Below are positions 16,576-26,227 of a stretch of 64,000 bases of DNA, piece after piece. Source of the stretch: Sphingopyxis sp. MSC1_008 (GTDB lineage Bacteria; Pseudomonadota; Alphaproteobacteria; Sphingomonadales; Sphingomonadaceae). Location of the stretch: assembly GCF_023197165.1 (NCBI RefSeq), contig NZ_JALPRD010000003.1:62001-126000 (forward strand). The letters run 5' to 3'. Position numbers and translations under genes: made by a program. The notes under the pieces are model-generated. The model saw only the letters and a program-made list of their open reading frames with translations. It was not told the origin of the DNA and did no database searches. Numbering within the stretch: the stretch's first letter is position 1; each line of letters opens with the position of its first letter.

Positions 16576-17226
16576 ATGGCCCATATCCTGATCCTCGCCG
16601 CGCTGCCCGAAGAGGCCGACGCGCTGTTTCCCGGCATCGGCGAACGCGTCGGCGGACTGTTTGCCGAACGGCGGCTGGCGGTCGGCGACCATAGCCTCAG
16701 CATCGCAACGTGCGGGCTCGGCAAGGTGAACGTGGCGCTGTGTGCGGGCGCGCTGGCGCGCGATGCCGACATGCTGCTGATGACCGGCACGTGCGGGTCG
16801 CTCGGCGCGGCGCCGGGGGCCTATTGGCTCGCGGAGGCCGTGCAGCATGATTATGGCGCCAACCAGCCGGGCCTCTTCCGCCGCTACCGCGCGGGCGAAT
16901 GGCCGATTGGCGAGGCGGGCGAAGCGCATTTTTCTGCGATGCCTGACCCCGGCCTCGGCGTGCCGCACGCGCGCATCGCGAGCGGCGACAGCTTCGTTGC
17001 GTGCCCCGATGCCGCTGCCGATCTTGCAAGCCTCGGTGCGACTTTGGTCGACATGGAGGTTGGCGCGGTGGCGCAGGTCGCGGCGCGGCTGGGCAAGCCC
17101 TGGGCAGCGATCAAGGCGGTGACCGACAAAGCGAATGGCGACAGCGCGGGCAATTTTCACGCCAATCTCGTCCGTGCCGCGCGGGTTGCCGGGCAAGAGG
17201 TCGAGCGGCTGATCGCGATGATCTGA
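16576..17226 (+). CDS. MTA/SAH nucleosidase-like phosphorylase-fold protein
   Basis: 216 residues from the ATG at 16576 (a GTG one codon earlier is also possible). The family elements are the N-terminal ILAALPEEADAL, the glycine-rich TCGLGKVNVA and TGTCGSLG, and near the C-terminus DMEVGAVAQVA and AVTDKAN, where the Glu and Asp would bind ribose and protonate the purine. Such enzymes cleave 5'-methylthioadenosine or S-adenosylhomocysteine. A phosphorylase on another nucleoside is possible. The gene stands alone, divergent from the SBF transporter. Confidence 0.75.
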   Translation: MAHILILAALPEEADALFPGIGERVGGLFAERRLAVGDHSLSIATCGLGKVNVALCAGALARDADMLLMTGTCGSLGAAPGAYWLAEAVQHDYGANQPGLFRRYRAGEWPIGEAGEAHFSAMPDPGLGVPHARIASGDSFVACPDAAADLASLGATLVDMEVGAVAQVAARLGKPWAAIKAVTDKANGDSAGNFHANLVRAARVAGQEVERLIAMI

Positions 17227-17301
17227 CCGCCGCTTCGTCGTTCCGCGGGGGACGCGTTTGTGATAGGCTGACGCCCGTATCGACCGCGGGAGAGACTCGT
17301 C

Positions 17302-18222
17302 ATGCGCTATCGATCTTCACTATCCATCGCCGCCGCTTGCGCGATCTTCGTTGCGCCGCTCGCCTTCGCGGCGGGCGGCGGAGGAGGGGGCGGCAGCGCG
17401 CCGCCGAGCCAGAGCGCCTACGATCCGACGGTCGATTACAAGAAAGGCGCCGATGCCTTTGCCTCGGGCAAATATGACGAGGCAGCGAAAGCATTCAAAA
17501 AGGTCGTGTCGGCGGTGCCGAAGAACCCGCAGGCCAATTATCTGCTCGGCGCAAGCTATATGGCGCAGGGCGATTTCTCGCGCGCGGTGAAGCCGCTCGA
17601 AGCCGCGGTGCGCTATGACGAGAAAATGGTCGACGCGCGCCGCGACCTCGGCATCACGCAGGCGAAGCTTGGCAAGGCGGAAAAGGCCGACGAGCAGCTC
17701 GGCGCGCTAAAAGCGATGCAGGAAGGGTGCGCGGGGACGTGCGCCGATTCGGCGAAGCTCACCGACGCGATCACCAAGCTGGAGGCCGGGGTCGCCGCGG
17801 GCCCGCAGGCGCAAAATGCGGTCGAACCCGAGGTGCGGCTCGCCGCAGCCGAGACGCTCGACGCGACTTACGTCGCGGCGGTCGGTCTGATCAACGAGCA
17901 TCGCTACGAAGCCGCGATCGCCAAGCTCGACGCGGCGTTATGGGCGGCGGGTCCGCATCCCGATGTGCTCACCTACCTCGGTTTCGCGAACCGCAAGCTG
18001 AAACGCTATGATGCGGCCGAGACCTATTATCGCGAGGCGCTCGCCATCGCGCCGGCGCATCGCGGTGCGCTCGAATATTATGGCGAATTGAAGCTCGAGC
18101 GCGGCGATGTTGCGGGCGCAAAGGCGCATCTGGCAAAGCTGGAAGCGATCTGCGGTTTCGGTTGTCACGAAGTCGACGAGCTGAAGCGCTGGATCGCAGC
18201 GGGGCGTTCATCCGCAAGCTGA
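17302..18222 (+). CDS. Exported TPR-repeat protein
   Basis: 306 residues with a signal peptide (SLSIAAACAIFVAPLAFA), a poly-Gly stretch immediately after it (residues about 24-31), and several tetratricopeptide repeats, at about 48-120 and again about 190-275. Two small Cys pairs (EGCAGTC and ICGFGC) could form disulfides in the periplasm. TPR proteins act as binding scaffolds. Its 3' end overlaps the start of the haem-protein gene, so the two may work together in the periplasm. Partner unknown. Confidence 0.8.
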   Translation: MRYRSSLSIAAACAIFVAPLAFAAGGGGGGGSAPPSQSAYDPTVDYKKGADAFASGKYDEAAKAFKKVVSAVPKNPQANYLLGASYMAQGDFSRAVKPLEAAVRYDEKMVDARRDLGITQAKLGKAEKADEQLGALKAMQEGCAGTCADSAKLTDAITKLEAGVAAGPQAQNAVEPEVRLAAAETLDATYVAAVGLINEHRYEAAIAKLDAALWAAGPHPDVLTYLGFANRKLKRYDAAETYYREALAIAPAHRGALEYYGELKLERGDVAGAKAHLAKLEAICGFGCHEVDELKRWIAAGRSSAS

Positions 18223-19208
18223 TCGAGTTCGCGGCACTGCTCCTCGGCGTTGCGGCGACGCGCGCCGATGCGCCGCCGGCGTTCGAGCAATTGCGCTGGA
18301 CCGCGCCGGGGTCCGAGCTGGCGCTCTTGTCGGAGCAGCCCGCGACCTGTCTTGCCGCCGATGACGATGCGCTCGTGCGCAGCGGCCGTGCCCTGTTCGG
18401 CGCGCCGACCTTGCTCGGCGGACAGGCGGCGAAGGCGGGGCTGAGCTGCGCGAGTTGCCATATCAACGGGCGCGGCAATCCGCATTTCCTGCTCGCGGGC
18501 GTGTCGGCGGCGCCGGGGACGGCCGATGTCACGAACAGTTTTTTCAGCGCGGCGCGCGGCAACGGCCGGTTCGACCCCGTTACGATTCCCGACCTCGCGA
18601 TGCCCGGAAAGGTCGCGCGCGGCACCGATACGCGTGCGCTCGAAGCCTTTGTCCGCAACCTGATCGTCGAGGAATTCGGCGGGCAGGAGCCGACACCCGC
18701 GATGCTCGACGCGCTGGCCACCTATGTTCGCGCGGTGCGTGCTTGCCCAGGCGAGCCGAGCGTTGGGCGGCGTCTTGACGATCAGCTTTCGGCGATCGAC
18801 GACGGCGTTGCGGGCACGCGGCTGATGATCGATCGCGGCGACCCGCAAGGCGCGCGGCTGGCGATCGCGGCGATGCGCCATCAACTCGGACTGATCGCCG
18901 AACGCTATACCGGACCGCGATTGGCGCGCGAACGCGAAGGGTTGCTCGCCGCATCGCGCGCGTTGCAGGCGATCGGCGAGGACAACACCGCGCGGATCGG
19001 GCCGGCGCTCGCGCGCTGGAAAAGCGATTTCGACACGGGACTCGCAAAACGGCTGCGCCGTGCCGAGGCGCGCTCGCTGTATGACGCGAACCGTCTGGCG
19101 GAATCGCTGCGCCAGTTCGCGCCATCGGCAATCATGTTGCGCCGCAGCACCCATTCTGTTAGGGGCGCGGCGTTTCGCGGCGCTCCGGGCGCTGCCCCCT
19201 TCCAATAA
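18162..19208 (+). CDS. Periplasmic c-type cytochrome-like protein
   Basis: Up to 348 residues. A hydrophobic export segment (FAALLLGVAATRADA) precedes a single haem c attachment motif CASCH (C96, C99, H100) with following HINGRGNPHF and a later methionine-containing stretch (DLAMPGKVARGTDTRALEAFVRNL) resembling di-haem peroxidase or MauG-type cytochromes. The C-terminal half is helical. No ATG is present: TTG at 18162 lies inside the TPR gene, and a CTG at 18219 overlaps its TGA. The start is therefore unsure, but coupling to the TPR gene is likely. Confidence 0.72.
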   Translation: MSRSRRAEALDRSGAFIRKLIEFAALLLGVAATRADAPPAFEQLRWTAPGSELALLSEQPATCLAADDDALVRSGRALFGAPTLLGGQAAKAGLSCASCHINGRGNPHFLLAGVSAAPGTADVTNSFFSAARGNGRFDPVTIPDLAMPGKVARGTDTRALEAFVRNLIVEEFGGQEPTPAMLDALATYVRAVRACPGEPSVGRRLDDQLSAIDDGVAGTRLMIDRGDPQGARLAIAAMRHQLGLIAERYTGPRLAREREGLLAASRALQAIGEDNTARIGPALARWKSDFDTGLAKRLRRAEARSLYDANRLAESLRQFAPSAIMLRRSTHSVRGAAFRGAPGAAPFQ

Positions 19209-19219
19209 GGCCCTTCCGC

Positions 19220-21052
19220 ATGTCTTTGCGCAATATCGCCATCATCGCGCACGTCGATCATGGCAAGACCACCCTCGTCGACCAGCTGTTCCGCCAGTCG
19301 GGGACGTTTCGCGACAACCAGCGCGTCGAAGAGCGCGCGATGGATTCGAACGACCTGGAAAAGGAACGCGGGATCACGATCCTTGCGAAATGCACCTCGG
19401 TCGAGTGGGGCGAAGGCGCCGACCTGACGCGGATCAACATCGTCGACACCCCGGGTCACGCCGACTTCGGCGGCGAGGTCGAGCGCATCCTGTCGATGGT
19501 CGACGGCGTCATCCTGCTCGTCGATGCCGCCGAAGGCCCGATGCCGCAGACCAAGTTCGTGACCGGCAAGGCGCTCGCGCTGGGCCTGAAGCCGATCGTC
19601 GTCGTCAACAAGATCGACCGCAGCGACGCGCGCGCCGCCGAAGTGCTCGACGAAGTGTTCGAACTGTTCCTGACGCTCGAAGCCAATGACGAACAGCTCG
19701 ACTTCCCGATCCTCTACGCCTCGGGCCGCGGCGGCTTCGCCTCGGACAGCCCCGACGCGCGCGAAGGCACGCTCGAGCCTTTGTTCAAGACGATCGTCAG
19801 CCATGTGCCGGAACCCGGCCTGCCCGAAGAGGGTCCCTTCACCTTCCTTGCGACGCTGCTCGACCGCGACAATTTCATCGGCCGCATCCTGACCGGCCGG
19901 GTCCAGTCGGGCACGATCAAGGTCAACCAGCCGATCCACGCGATCGACATGGACGGCAAGGTGATCGAAACCGGCCGCGCGTCGAAGCTGCTCGCGTTCC
20001 GCGGGCTCGAGCGTGTTCCCGTCGAGGAAGCGCGCGCGGGCGACATCGTCGCGATCGCGGGCCTGGCGCAGGCGACCGTCGCGAACACGATCGCCGACAC
20101 CAGCGTCAGCGAGCCGATCGCCGCGCAGCCGATCGATCCGCCGACGCTGTCGATGCGCTTTGCCGTGAACGATTCGCCGATGGCGGGCCGCGAGGGCAGC
20201 AAGGTCACGAGCCGCATGATCCGCGACCGCCTGTTCCGCGAAGCCGAAACCAATGTCGCGATCCGCATCACCGAAAGCGCCGACAAGGATAGCTTCGAAG
20301 TCGCCGGCCGCGGCGAACTTCAGCTCGGCGTGCTCATCGAAACGATGCGCCGCGAAGGCTTCGAACTCGGCATCAGCCGCCCGCGCGTCCTTTATGGCGA
20401 GGACGAGGCCGGCAAGCGCACCGAACCCTATGAAACCGTCGTCATCGACGTCGACGACGAGCACAGCGGCACGGTTGTCGAGAAGATGCAGATCCGCAAG
20501 GCCGACCTTACCGACATGCGTCCGTCGGGTGGCGGCAAGACGCGCATCACCTTCAGCGGCCCGTCGCGCGGCCTGATCGGCTATCACGGCGAATTCCTGT
20601 CCGACACGCGCGGCACCGGGATCATGAACCGCCTGTTCGAGAAATATGGTCCGCACAAAGGCCAGATCGCGGGCCGCCAGAACGGCGTCCTGATCTCGAA
20701 CGGCAATGGCGAAGCGGTTGCCTATGCCTTGGGCCCGCTCGAAGAGCGCGGTATCCTCTTCGTCTCGCCCGGCGAGGCGCTCTATGAGGGCATGATCATC
20801 GGCGAAAATGCGAAGCCCGACGACCTCGAAGTCAACCCGATGAAGTCGAAGCAGCTCACGAACTTCCGTTCGACGGGCAAGGACGACGCGATCCGCCTGA
20901 CCCCGCCGAAGCGCATGACGCTCGAGCAGGCGATCGCCTATATCGACGACGACGAAATGGTCGAAGTGACCCCGAAGAATATCCGCATCCGCAAGGCGCT
21001 GCTCGATCCGCACGAGCGCAAGAAAGCGTCGCGCAAGAAGGAAGCGGCCTAA
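19220..21052 (+). CDS. typA: GTP-binding translational regulator TypA/BipA
   Basis: 610 residues, the expected full length. G1 AHVDHGKT is at 10-17, the switch region has GITILAK at 51-57, G3 DTPGH is at 76-80 and G4 NKID at 130-133; EF-G-like domains III and V and the BipA C-terminal domain ([24 protein letters not shown] and following) are complete. BipA is a ribosome-associated GTPase that aids 50S assembly and adaptation to stress such as cold. ATG 19220 follows AAGGCCCTTCC. The gene ends just before a good terminator. Confidence 0.98.
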   Translation: MSLRNIAIIAHVDHGKTTLVDQLFRQSGTFRDNQRVEERAMDSNDLEKERGITILAKCTSVEWGEGADLTRINIVDTPGHADFGGEVERILSMVDGVILLVDAAEGPMPQTKFVTGKALALGLKPIVVVNKIDRSDARAAEVLDEVFELFLTLEANDEQLDFPILYASGRGGFASDSPDAREGTLEPLFKTIVSHVPEPGLPEEGPFTFLATLLDRDNFIGRILTGRVQSGTIKVNQPIHAIDMDGKVIETGRASKLLAFRGLERVPVEEARAGDIVAIAGLAQATVANTIADTSVSEPIAAQPIDPPTLSMRFAVNDSPMAGREGSKVTSRMIRDRLFREAETNVAIRITESADKDSFEVAGRGELQLGVLIETMRREGFELGISRPRVLYGEDEAGKRTEPYETVVIDVDDEHSGTVVEKMQIRKADLTDMRPSGGGKTRITFSGPSRGLIGYHGEFLSDTRGTGIMNRLFEKYGPHKGQIAGRQNGVLISNGNGEAVAYALGPLEERGILFVSPGEALYEGMIIGENAKPDDLEVNPMKSKQLTNFRSTGKDDAIRLTPPKRMTLEQAIAYIDDDEMVEVTPKNIRIRKALLDPHERKKASRKKEAA

Positions 21053-21062
21053 AGATCAAGGG

Positions 21063-21093
21063 GACGGTCAGCGATGACCGTCGCCTTTTCTTT
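21063..21093 (+). terminator. Rho-independent terminator after typA
   Basis: GACGGTCA (21063-21070), loop GCGA, TGACCGTC (21075-21082), then GCCTTTTCTTT. A perfect 8-bp stem with a T-rich tail, 11 bases after the typA stop. Confidence 0.85.
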
Positions 21094-21138
21094 GCGAACA
21101 GCGTTTCCCCCGGCCGGGTTGCGCATTACAGGCGTCCG

Positions 21139-22752
21139 ATGCTTCGCCTGACCGAACTCACACTGCCGCTGCACCACGCGCCGGAAGATCTGCCTGCCGC
21201 GATCTGCAAGCGGCTGCGCATCGGCCCCCGCGAACTCGTGCGCCACGTCGTCGCGCGGCGCGCGCATGATGCGCGCGACAAGACCAACATCAAGCTGATC
21301 TATTCGATCGACGTCAATGTGAAGGACGAGGGCGCGGTGCTCGCGCGCTTTCGCAAGGACCGCAACGTCCAGCAGACGCCGAACACCGCCTATAAGTTCA
21401 TCACGCAGGCGCCGAAGGGCGTCAAGCGGCCGGTCGTCGTCGGCGCGGGGCCGTGCGGGCTGTTCGTCGGGCTGATCCTCGCGCAAATGGGGTTCCGCCC
21501 GATCATTCTCGACCGCGGCAAGGTCGTTCGCGAGCGCACCAAGGACACATGGGATTTGTGGCGGCGCGGCGTGCTCCACCCCGAATCGAACGTCCAGTTC
21601 GGCGAGGGCGGCGCGGGCACTTTCTCCGACGGCAAGCTCTACAGCCGGATCAAGGATCCGCGACATCTCGACCGCAAGGTGCTCACCGAATTCGTCAAGG
21701 CCGGCGCCCCACCCGAAATCCTGACCGAGGCGCATCCGCATATCGGCACCTTCCGGCTAGTGACGATGGTCGAAAGCCTGCGCGAGACGATCGAAGGGCT
21801 GGGCGGCGAATATCGCTGGCAGCACAAGGTCGACGGGCTCGACATCGAAACCGACGGCGCGGGCGAGCGCCGCGTCCAGGGGGTGCACCTGGCGGGCGGC
21901 GACTATATCGAGGCCGACCGCGTCATCCTCGCCGTCGGCCACAGCGCGCGCGACACCTTCGCGATGCTGCACGCGGCGGGGGTGCATGTCGAGGCGAAGC
22001 CCTTTTCGATCGGCGTGCGGATCGAGCATCCGCAATCGTGGATCGACACCTCGCGCTTCGGCGCCGATGCGGGCAATCCGATCCTCGGCGCCGCCGAATA
22101 TCATATCTCGCACCACTGCAAGAACGGGCGCACCGTCTATAGTTTCTGCATGTGTCCCGGCGGCACCGTCGTCGCCGCGACCTCCGAGGAAGGCCGCGTC
22201 GCGACCAACGGCATGAGCCAATATTCGCGCAACGAGCGCAACGCCAATTCGGGCTTCGTCGTCGCGATCGACCCCGCGCGCGACTATCCCGGCGACCCGC
22301 TCGCGGGCCTCGCGTTCCAGCGGCACTGGGAGTCTCTCGCCTTCGTCGCGGGCGGATCGAACTATAAAGCGCCCGCGCAGCGCGTCGGCGATTTCCTCGC
22401 GGGGCGCCCGTCGACCGCGCTCGGCAGCGTCGTGCCGTCGTATCGCCCCGGCGTCACGCCGACCGACCTGTCGCAATGCCTGCCCGATTTCGCGGTCGAG
22501 GCGATGCGCGAGGCGATCCCCGTGTTCGAGCGCCAGATCGCGGGATACGACCATCCCGACGTCGTGATGACGGGGGTCGAGACGCGCACCTCGTCGCCCG
22601 TGCGCTTCACCCGCGGCGAGGATTTTCAGAGCCTGAACACCGCCGGCCTGTTCCCCGCGGGCGAGGGCGCGGGCTATGCCGGGGGCATTTTGTCGGCGGC
22701 GGTCGACGGCATCAAGGTCGCCGAGGCGGTGGCGCGGAGCCTGATGCCATGA
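21139..22752 (+). CDS. FAD-dependent dehydrogenase, COG2509 family
   Basis: 537 residues. After an N-terminal alpha/beta domain (1-95) comes the FAD motif GAGPCG at 102-107, then [15 protein letters not shown] and [20 protein letters not shown], which are hallmark stretches of the uncharacterised COG2509 dehydrogenases, and a C-terminal FAD segment ([22 protein letters not shown]). The physiological substrate is unknown. It is cytoplasmic and is translationally coupled by ATGA to the pseudouridine synthase gene. Confidence 0.88.
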   Translation: MLRLTELTLPLHHAPEDLPAAICKRLRIGPRELVRHVVARRAHDARDKTNIKLIYSIDVNVKDEGAVLARFRKDRNVQQTPNTAYKFITQAPKGVKRPVVVGAGPCGLFVGLILAQMGFRPIILDRGKVVRERTKDTWDLWRRGVLHPESNVQFGEGGAGTFSDGKLYSRIKDPRHLDRKVLTEFVKAGAPPEILTEAHPHIGTFRLVTMVESLRETIEGLGGEYRWQHKVDGLDIETDGAGERRVQGVHLAGGDYIEADRVILAVGHSARDTFAMLHAAGVHVEAKPFSIGVRIEHPQSWIDTSRFGADAGNPILGAAEYHISHHCKNGRTVYSFCMCPGGTVVAATSEEGRVATNGMSQYSRNERNANSGFVVAIDPARDYPGDPLAGLAFQRHWESLAFVAGGSNYKAPAQRVGDFLAGRPSTALGSVVPSYRPGVTPTDLSQCLPDFAVEAMREAIPVFERQIAGYDHPDVVMTGVETRTSSPVRFTRGEDFQSLNTAGLFPAGEGAGYAGGILSAAVDGIKVAEAVARSLMP

Positions 22753-23300
22753 CGCTGATCCTGTTCAACAAGCCGTGGGGCGTGCTGTCGCAATTCACCG
22801 ACAAGAGCATGGCCGGGAGCGATGGCGGCCCGCGCGCGACGCTGTCCGACTATATCGACGTGCCCGGCGTCTATCCGGCGGGGCGGCTCGACCGCGATAG
22901 CGAGGGCCTGCTGATCCTGACCGACGACGGCGCGCTGCAGGCGCGCATTTCGTCGCCAAAGCACAAGACCCCCAAAACCTATCTGGCGCAGGTCGAGGGC
23001 GAGCCCGACGACGCTGCGCTCGACGCGCTGCGCCGCGGCGTCACGCTCAACGACGGCCCGACGCGCCCCGCGACCGTCCGCCGCATCGACCCGCCCCAGC
23101 TCTGGGACCGCGACCCGCCGGTGCGATACCGCAAGAGCGTGCCCGATAGCTGGATCGAACTGACGATCACCGAAGGCCGCAACCGCCAGGTCCGCCGCAT
23201 GACCGCCGCGGTCGGCTATCCGACGCTGCGGCTGGTGCGGTGGCGGATCGGGGGGTGGGAGATTGGGGAGTTAGGGTTAGGGGAGTGGCGGGAGAAATAG
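22749..23300 (+). CDS. RluE-like rRNA pseudouridine synthase
   Basis: 183 residues from ATG 22749, which overlaps the preceding TGA. The start motif [13 protein letters not shown] and the catalytic GRLDRDSEG (Asp48) identify the RsuA/RluB/E/F group, and the lack of an N-terminal S4 domain together with the length fit the RluE type, which modifies 23S rRNA in E. coli. [12 protein letters not shown] is the conserved C-terminal motif. The very end ([19 protein letters not shown]) is encoded by a purine-rich low-complexity stretch next to the low-GC block that follows. Confidence 0.88.
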   Translation: MTLILFNKPWGVLSQFTDKSMAGSDGGPRATLSDYIDVPGVYPAGRLDRDSEGLLILTDDGALQARISSPKHKTPKTYLAQVEGEPDDAALDALRRGVTLNDGPTRPATVRRIDPPQLWDRDPPVRYRKSVPDSWIELTITEGRNRQVRRMTAAVGYPTLRLVRWRIGGWEIGELGLGEWREK

Positions 23301-23400
23301 TGCAACGTTTGAAAACAAGTGTAAGTTGACGACTGGTGAAATACTGAGTGGGGCGAAGTGCATCGGCGATGCACAGTATTGCGCGGGAACTGGGTGTCCG

Positions 23401-24132
23401 ATGGGTGTCAGTGATAGAAGGCGGGTTGTCGAGGTTATTCAGCCGCTCAAGAGTGGTTTTACGCAGCCCTATCTATGTCGACTAGACGACGATCAACTCT
23501 ATGCAGTCAAGGGAAGAAGCGCATTGCCCGAAGGGCTATTAGCGGAAGCTTGTGCAGCCATCCTAGGACAAGCAATGGGGTTGCCGATTCCCGATTTTGT
23601 CACCGCTGAAATTCCTCCTGCGCTGATTGCTGTTTCGGCAGATACAGAGCTCGCGAACTCGCTCGGTACTGGTTTGGGTTTCGCGTCCCTTTGGCAAAAT
23701 GCCTGTGAGCCTCTGACTCCTGCTATCCGGGATCAGCAAAGTCCAACTTTTCTAGCCACCCTTTACGCATTCGATCACTGGATCGCCAATGGGGATCGAT
23801 CGTTGGGCGCGGAGGAAGGAAATCCCAATTTGCTGTATAAGCTTGCAGACAAAAAATTGGTTGTGTTCGACCATAATTTGGCCTTCAGTTTGGGTTATAT
23901 CGCTGAGGAGTTGGGCACTCACGCTGGTAGGCGGAGTTGGACGGCGATCGGCAGAAGCAGGGAATTTCTACGAGATTTGCGTGAGAAAATGGCGGAATCC
24001 CGAGCAGTGCTTAATGGGTTGGTAGGGGACTTGCCCAATGAATGGTTGGACGAGCGACCTGATTTCGTCGCAAACGCCAATGAAACGCTAGATAGGTCTA
24101 CGACCCTGAAATTTTGGGCTGAACTCGGATGA
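23401..24132 (+). CDS. HipA-like kinase domain protein (HipA_2 type)
   Basis: 243 residues from ATG 23401; a TTG at 23326 would add 25 residues of poor quality. Recognisable kinase elements are K37 in YAVKG (nucleotide contact), FDHWIANGDR at 124-133 with D125, N130 and R133, GNPNLL at 140-145, and the metal-binding D157 in VFDHN. This is the compact HipA_2 fold (PF20613-like), much shorter than E. coli HipA, with no HipB-type HTH antitoxin gene beside it. GC and codon use (many TTG, AGG, ATA and TTT codons) are strikingly unlike the neighbours, indicating transfer. It overlaps the DUF3037 gene by ATGA. Confidence 0.8.
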   Translation: MGVSDRRRVVEVIQPLKSGFTQPYLCRLDDDQLYAVKGRSALPEGLLAEACAAILGQAMGLPIPDFVTAEIPPALIAVSADTELANSLGTGLGFASLWQNACEPLTPAIRDQQSPTFLATLYAFDHWIANGDRSLGAEEGNPNLLYKLADKKLVVFDHNLAFSLGYIAEELGTHAGRRSWTAIGRSREFLRDLREKMAESRAVLNGLVGDLPNEWLDERPDFVANANETLDRSTTLKFWAELG

Positions 24133-24968
24133 ATACGATCTATCACTATTCCATAATTCGATTTCAGCCGTTTGCCGACTTGGGTGAGTTTGCGAATATC
24201 GGAATTCTGGCGCTGGATGTAGCGAACCAAGGTTTAGGTTTTAGGCTGGCGCGAAAGAGATTCCGGCGTCTGCGAGAGTTTTTTGGTGACGATGCCTATC
24301 GGGCCTACGCAACTGCGATTGAATATCTGAGGATTGAGTTAGCTCATCTTGCGGCAGGCGACGGTTTTTGGTCCAACTGGGAACCGAAGAGGGCGTTTTC
24401 TCATCTAACCAGAAGGCACGAGTCTTCCATTGTCTTCGGTGAAGTCCGTAACTTGATGTCTTCCGATTCTGTCGATGAAGTTGTGGACGAGTTGTTCGGT
24501 CGGCTGGTTATGCGCCAACGCCAAGAAGGCCATGACCTTGATCTAATTCGAGATATTAGGCACGAATTGATTGCGAATGGCATTCGGAGCTTCCGAGCTA
24601 TCCGAATGGACGACCCTGTAGTACCGGTAACTTTTCCTTTGGCTCACAGAAATGGTGACCTAAAAGCTATTCATCCATTAGTATTTACTCAGAAAACTCC
24701 GTTGGCGGTGTTTGATCATGGAAATTTATGGAAACGAAGGCTAAAATATCTTCTGGAACATCGTAAGATCGGTGAACGCTCCATTTTATTGGCGGTAGAG
24801 CCGCCGCAGGATAATAATGGTAGTTCGATTCAGAGCGCGTATGATGAAGCGATGACTGAATTAGCATCTCTACCGTTTGAGACTGTCTCCGCTGAAGTGG
24901 GCGGTAGGGTGAATCAGCGGATCATAGAGTTTGCTGAAGCCGCCCAACCTAGGCGTTTCCTTAACTAG
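24129..24968 (+). CDS. DUF3037-family protein
   Basis: 279 residues from ATG 24129, overlapping the kinase stop. The N-terminus (YHYSIIRFQPFADLGEFANIGILAL) is the typical opening of DUF3037 proteins, followed by an Arg-rich stretch (ARKRFRRLREFF) and a helical middle. DUF3037 has no assigned function; its occurrence next to a HipA-like kinase suggests a kinase target, regulator or neutralising partner, by analogy with toxin-antitoxin or defence pairs. It shares the low GC of the kinase gene. No membrane or signal segment. Confidence 0.78.
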   Translation: MNTIYHYSIIRFQPFADLGEFANIGILALDVANQGLGFRLARKRFRRLREFFGDDAYRAYATAIEYLRIELAHLAAGDGFWSNWEPKRAFSHLTRRHESSIVFGEVRNLMSSDSVDEVVDELFGRLVMRQRQEGHDLDLIRDIRHELIANGIRSFRAIRMDDPVVPVTFPLAHRNGDLKAIHPLVFTQKTPLAVFDHGNLWKRRLKYLLEHRKIGERSILLAVEPPQDNNGSSIQSAYDEAMTELASLPFETVSAEVGGRVNQRIIEFAEAAQPRRFLN

Positions 24969-25052
24969 GCCGATATGCCCCTGCATGGTGCTTCGGGTCG
25001 CTGTTCCTATATTGCAAACGGGTCCTTTCCTACATTCCTCCCGCACGTCATA

Positions 25053-25078
25053 TCCTGTCCGGTTTGGCAGACAGGAGG
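25053..25078 (+). promoter_or_regulatory. Hairpin that masks a ribosome binding site
   Basis: TCCTGTC (25053-25059) is complementary to GACAGGA (25070-25076), and the right arm contains most of the AGGAGG (25073-25078) that serves ATG 25086. In RNA this would hide the ribosome site. As DNA, the inverted repeat could be an operator for the HTH protein encoded just downstream. Confidence 0.45.
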
Positions 25079-25085
25079 GCATATC

Positions 25086-26120
25086 ATGCAGAACCGGACA
25101 CCGATCGCGGCGGAGGCTCGGCCGCCGCTTCCCGACTTTACGCCGGTGCCGCGCAAATATCGGCACGACGGGTGGACGCCCGAGCGGCAGAAGGCGTTTA
25201 TCGCGGCGCTCGCCGATACCGGGTCGGTCAGCCGCGCCGCCGCAATGGTCAATATGGCGCAGACGAATTGCTATACGCTGCGGCGCGCGGCGGGGGCGGA
25301 GAGCTTTCGGCGGGCGTGGGCGGCGGCGCTCGATTTCGGGGTCGCGCGGCTGAAGGATATTGCGTTCGAACGCGCGATTGACGGCTATCTGGTGCCCGTC
25401 TTTGTCGCGGGCAAGCTGATGGGGTTCCGGCGGCGGCATAATGACGCGCTGCTGATGTTTTGCCTGCGCCATTATGGGCAGGATGCGGGCGGCAAGCGGA
25501 CGACGATCAACTATTTCTCGACGCGCGCTGGCGCGGTGGCCGGGGGTGGTGAGGGCAGTGCCGGGGCGGCGGGCGCGGTGGCGGAGGCCTCGACGACGAC
25601 GGTGCGGACGGTGATCCATGGGGATGGCGCGGGGGCGGGCGATCCAGCCGAGGTGCACGATGCGGCGGCGGCGTTGCTCGACGGCTATGAGGGGGCGGCG
25701 CTCGATGCGCAGGCCGAGGCCGAGATCGGCGCGGCGCTGCTCGCGCTCGCCGAGCGGCAGCGCGCGCTCGATGCCGCGGTGGCCGGGGGCGAGCTCGATG
25801 CGGTCGCGCTGCAGCTGGACGATCCGGGGGTGGAGCTGGTGCAACTCCGCGAGCATGACTCGCCCTATCATGGGCCGCTGCAGATGCACGAGGGGCTGGC
25901 CGATGCCGACCCGGTGGAGCGGATCGCGGGCGAGGCCGATTGGGTGGAGGCGGGCGGTGATATTCCCGAGGGCTATCGCGAATGGATCGAGGCGGCGGAG
26001 GCGCTTGGGCAGGCGGTGCCGGCGGCGGCGCTGGTGCCCGCGGCGGGGGAGGGCGTGGCCGCGGTGAAGAAGCGCCCTTCGTGGCGGCAGGCGCGCAAGG
26101 CGAAGGCGGAGGAAAGCTAG
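25086..26120 (+). CDS. HTH-like protein of unknown function
   Basis: 344 residues from ATG 25086 with AGGAGG 7 bases upstream. The N-terminal part (WTPERQKAFIAALADTGSVSRAAAMVNM, then a Cys/Tyr-containing helix) reads like a helix-turn-helix of the terminase-small-subunit or sigma-region-4 kind, followed by GVARLKDIAFERAIDGYLVPVF and FRRRHNDALLMFCLRHY. The C-terminal 200 residues are Ala/Gly/Glu-rich and low in complexity. I know similar proteins only as hypothetical. High GC here shows that the low-GC block ends before this gene. Confidence 0.65.
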   Translation: MQNRTPIAAEARPPLPDFTPVPRKYRHDGWTPERQKAFIAALADTGSVSRAAAMVNMAQTNCYTLRRAAGAESFRRAWAAALDFGVARLKDIAFERAIDGYLVPVFVAGKLMGFRRRHNDALLMFCLRHYGQDAGGKRTTINYFSTRAGAVAGGGEGSAGAAGAVAEASTTTVRTVIHGDGAGAGDPAEVHDAAAALLDGYEGAALDAQAEAEIGAALLALAERQRALDAAVAGGELDAVALQLDDPGVELVQLREHDSPYHGPLQMHEGLADADPVERIAGEADWVEAGGDIPEGYREWIEAAEALGQAVPAAALVPAAGEGVAAVKKRPSWRQARKAKAEES

Positions 26121-26227
26121 GGCTTCGGGGCGAATTCGGTGCCGGCGGACGTTTTTCGGCAGTGCGTTTCGCGGCCATTCTTCGGCCTCAATTGCGGGCA
26201 AGGATCGGGTTTCAGGGAGGGCATTCC

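Noticed and set aside
23301-23400. HipB-type antitoxin gene ahead of the HipA-like kinase
   Set aside because: No HTH-coding frame is present in the 100-base gap, and the preceding gene is a pseudouridine synthase.
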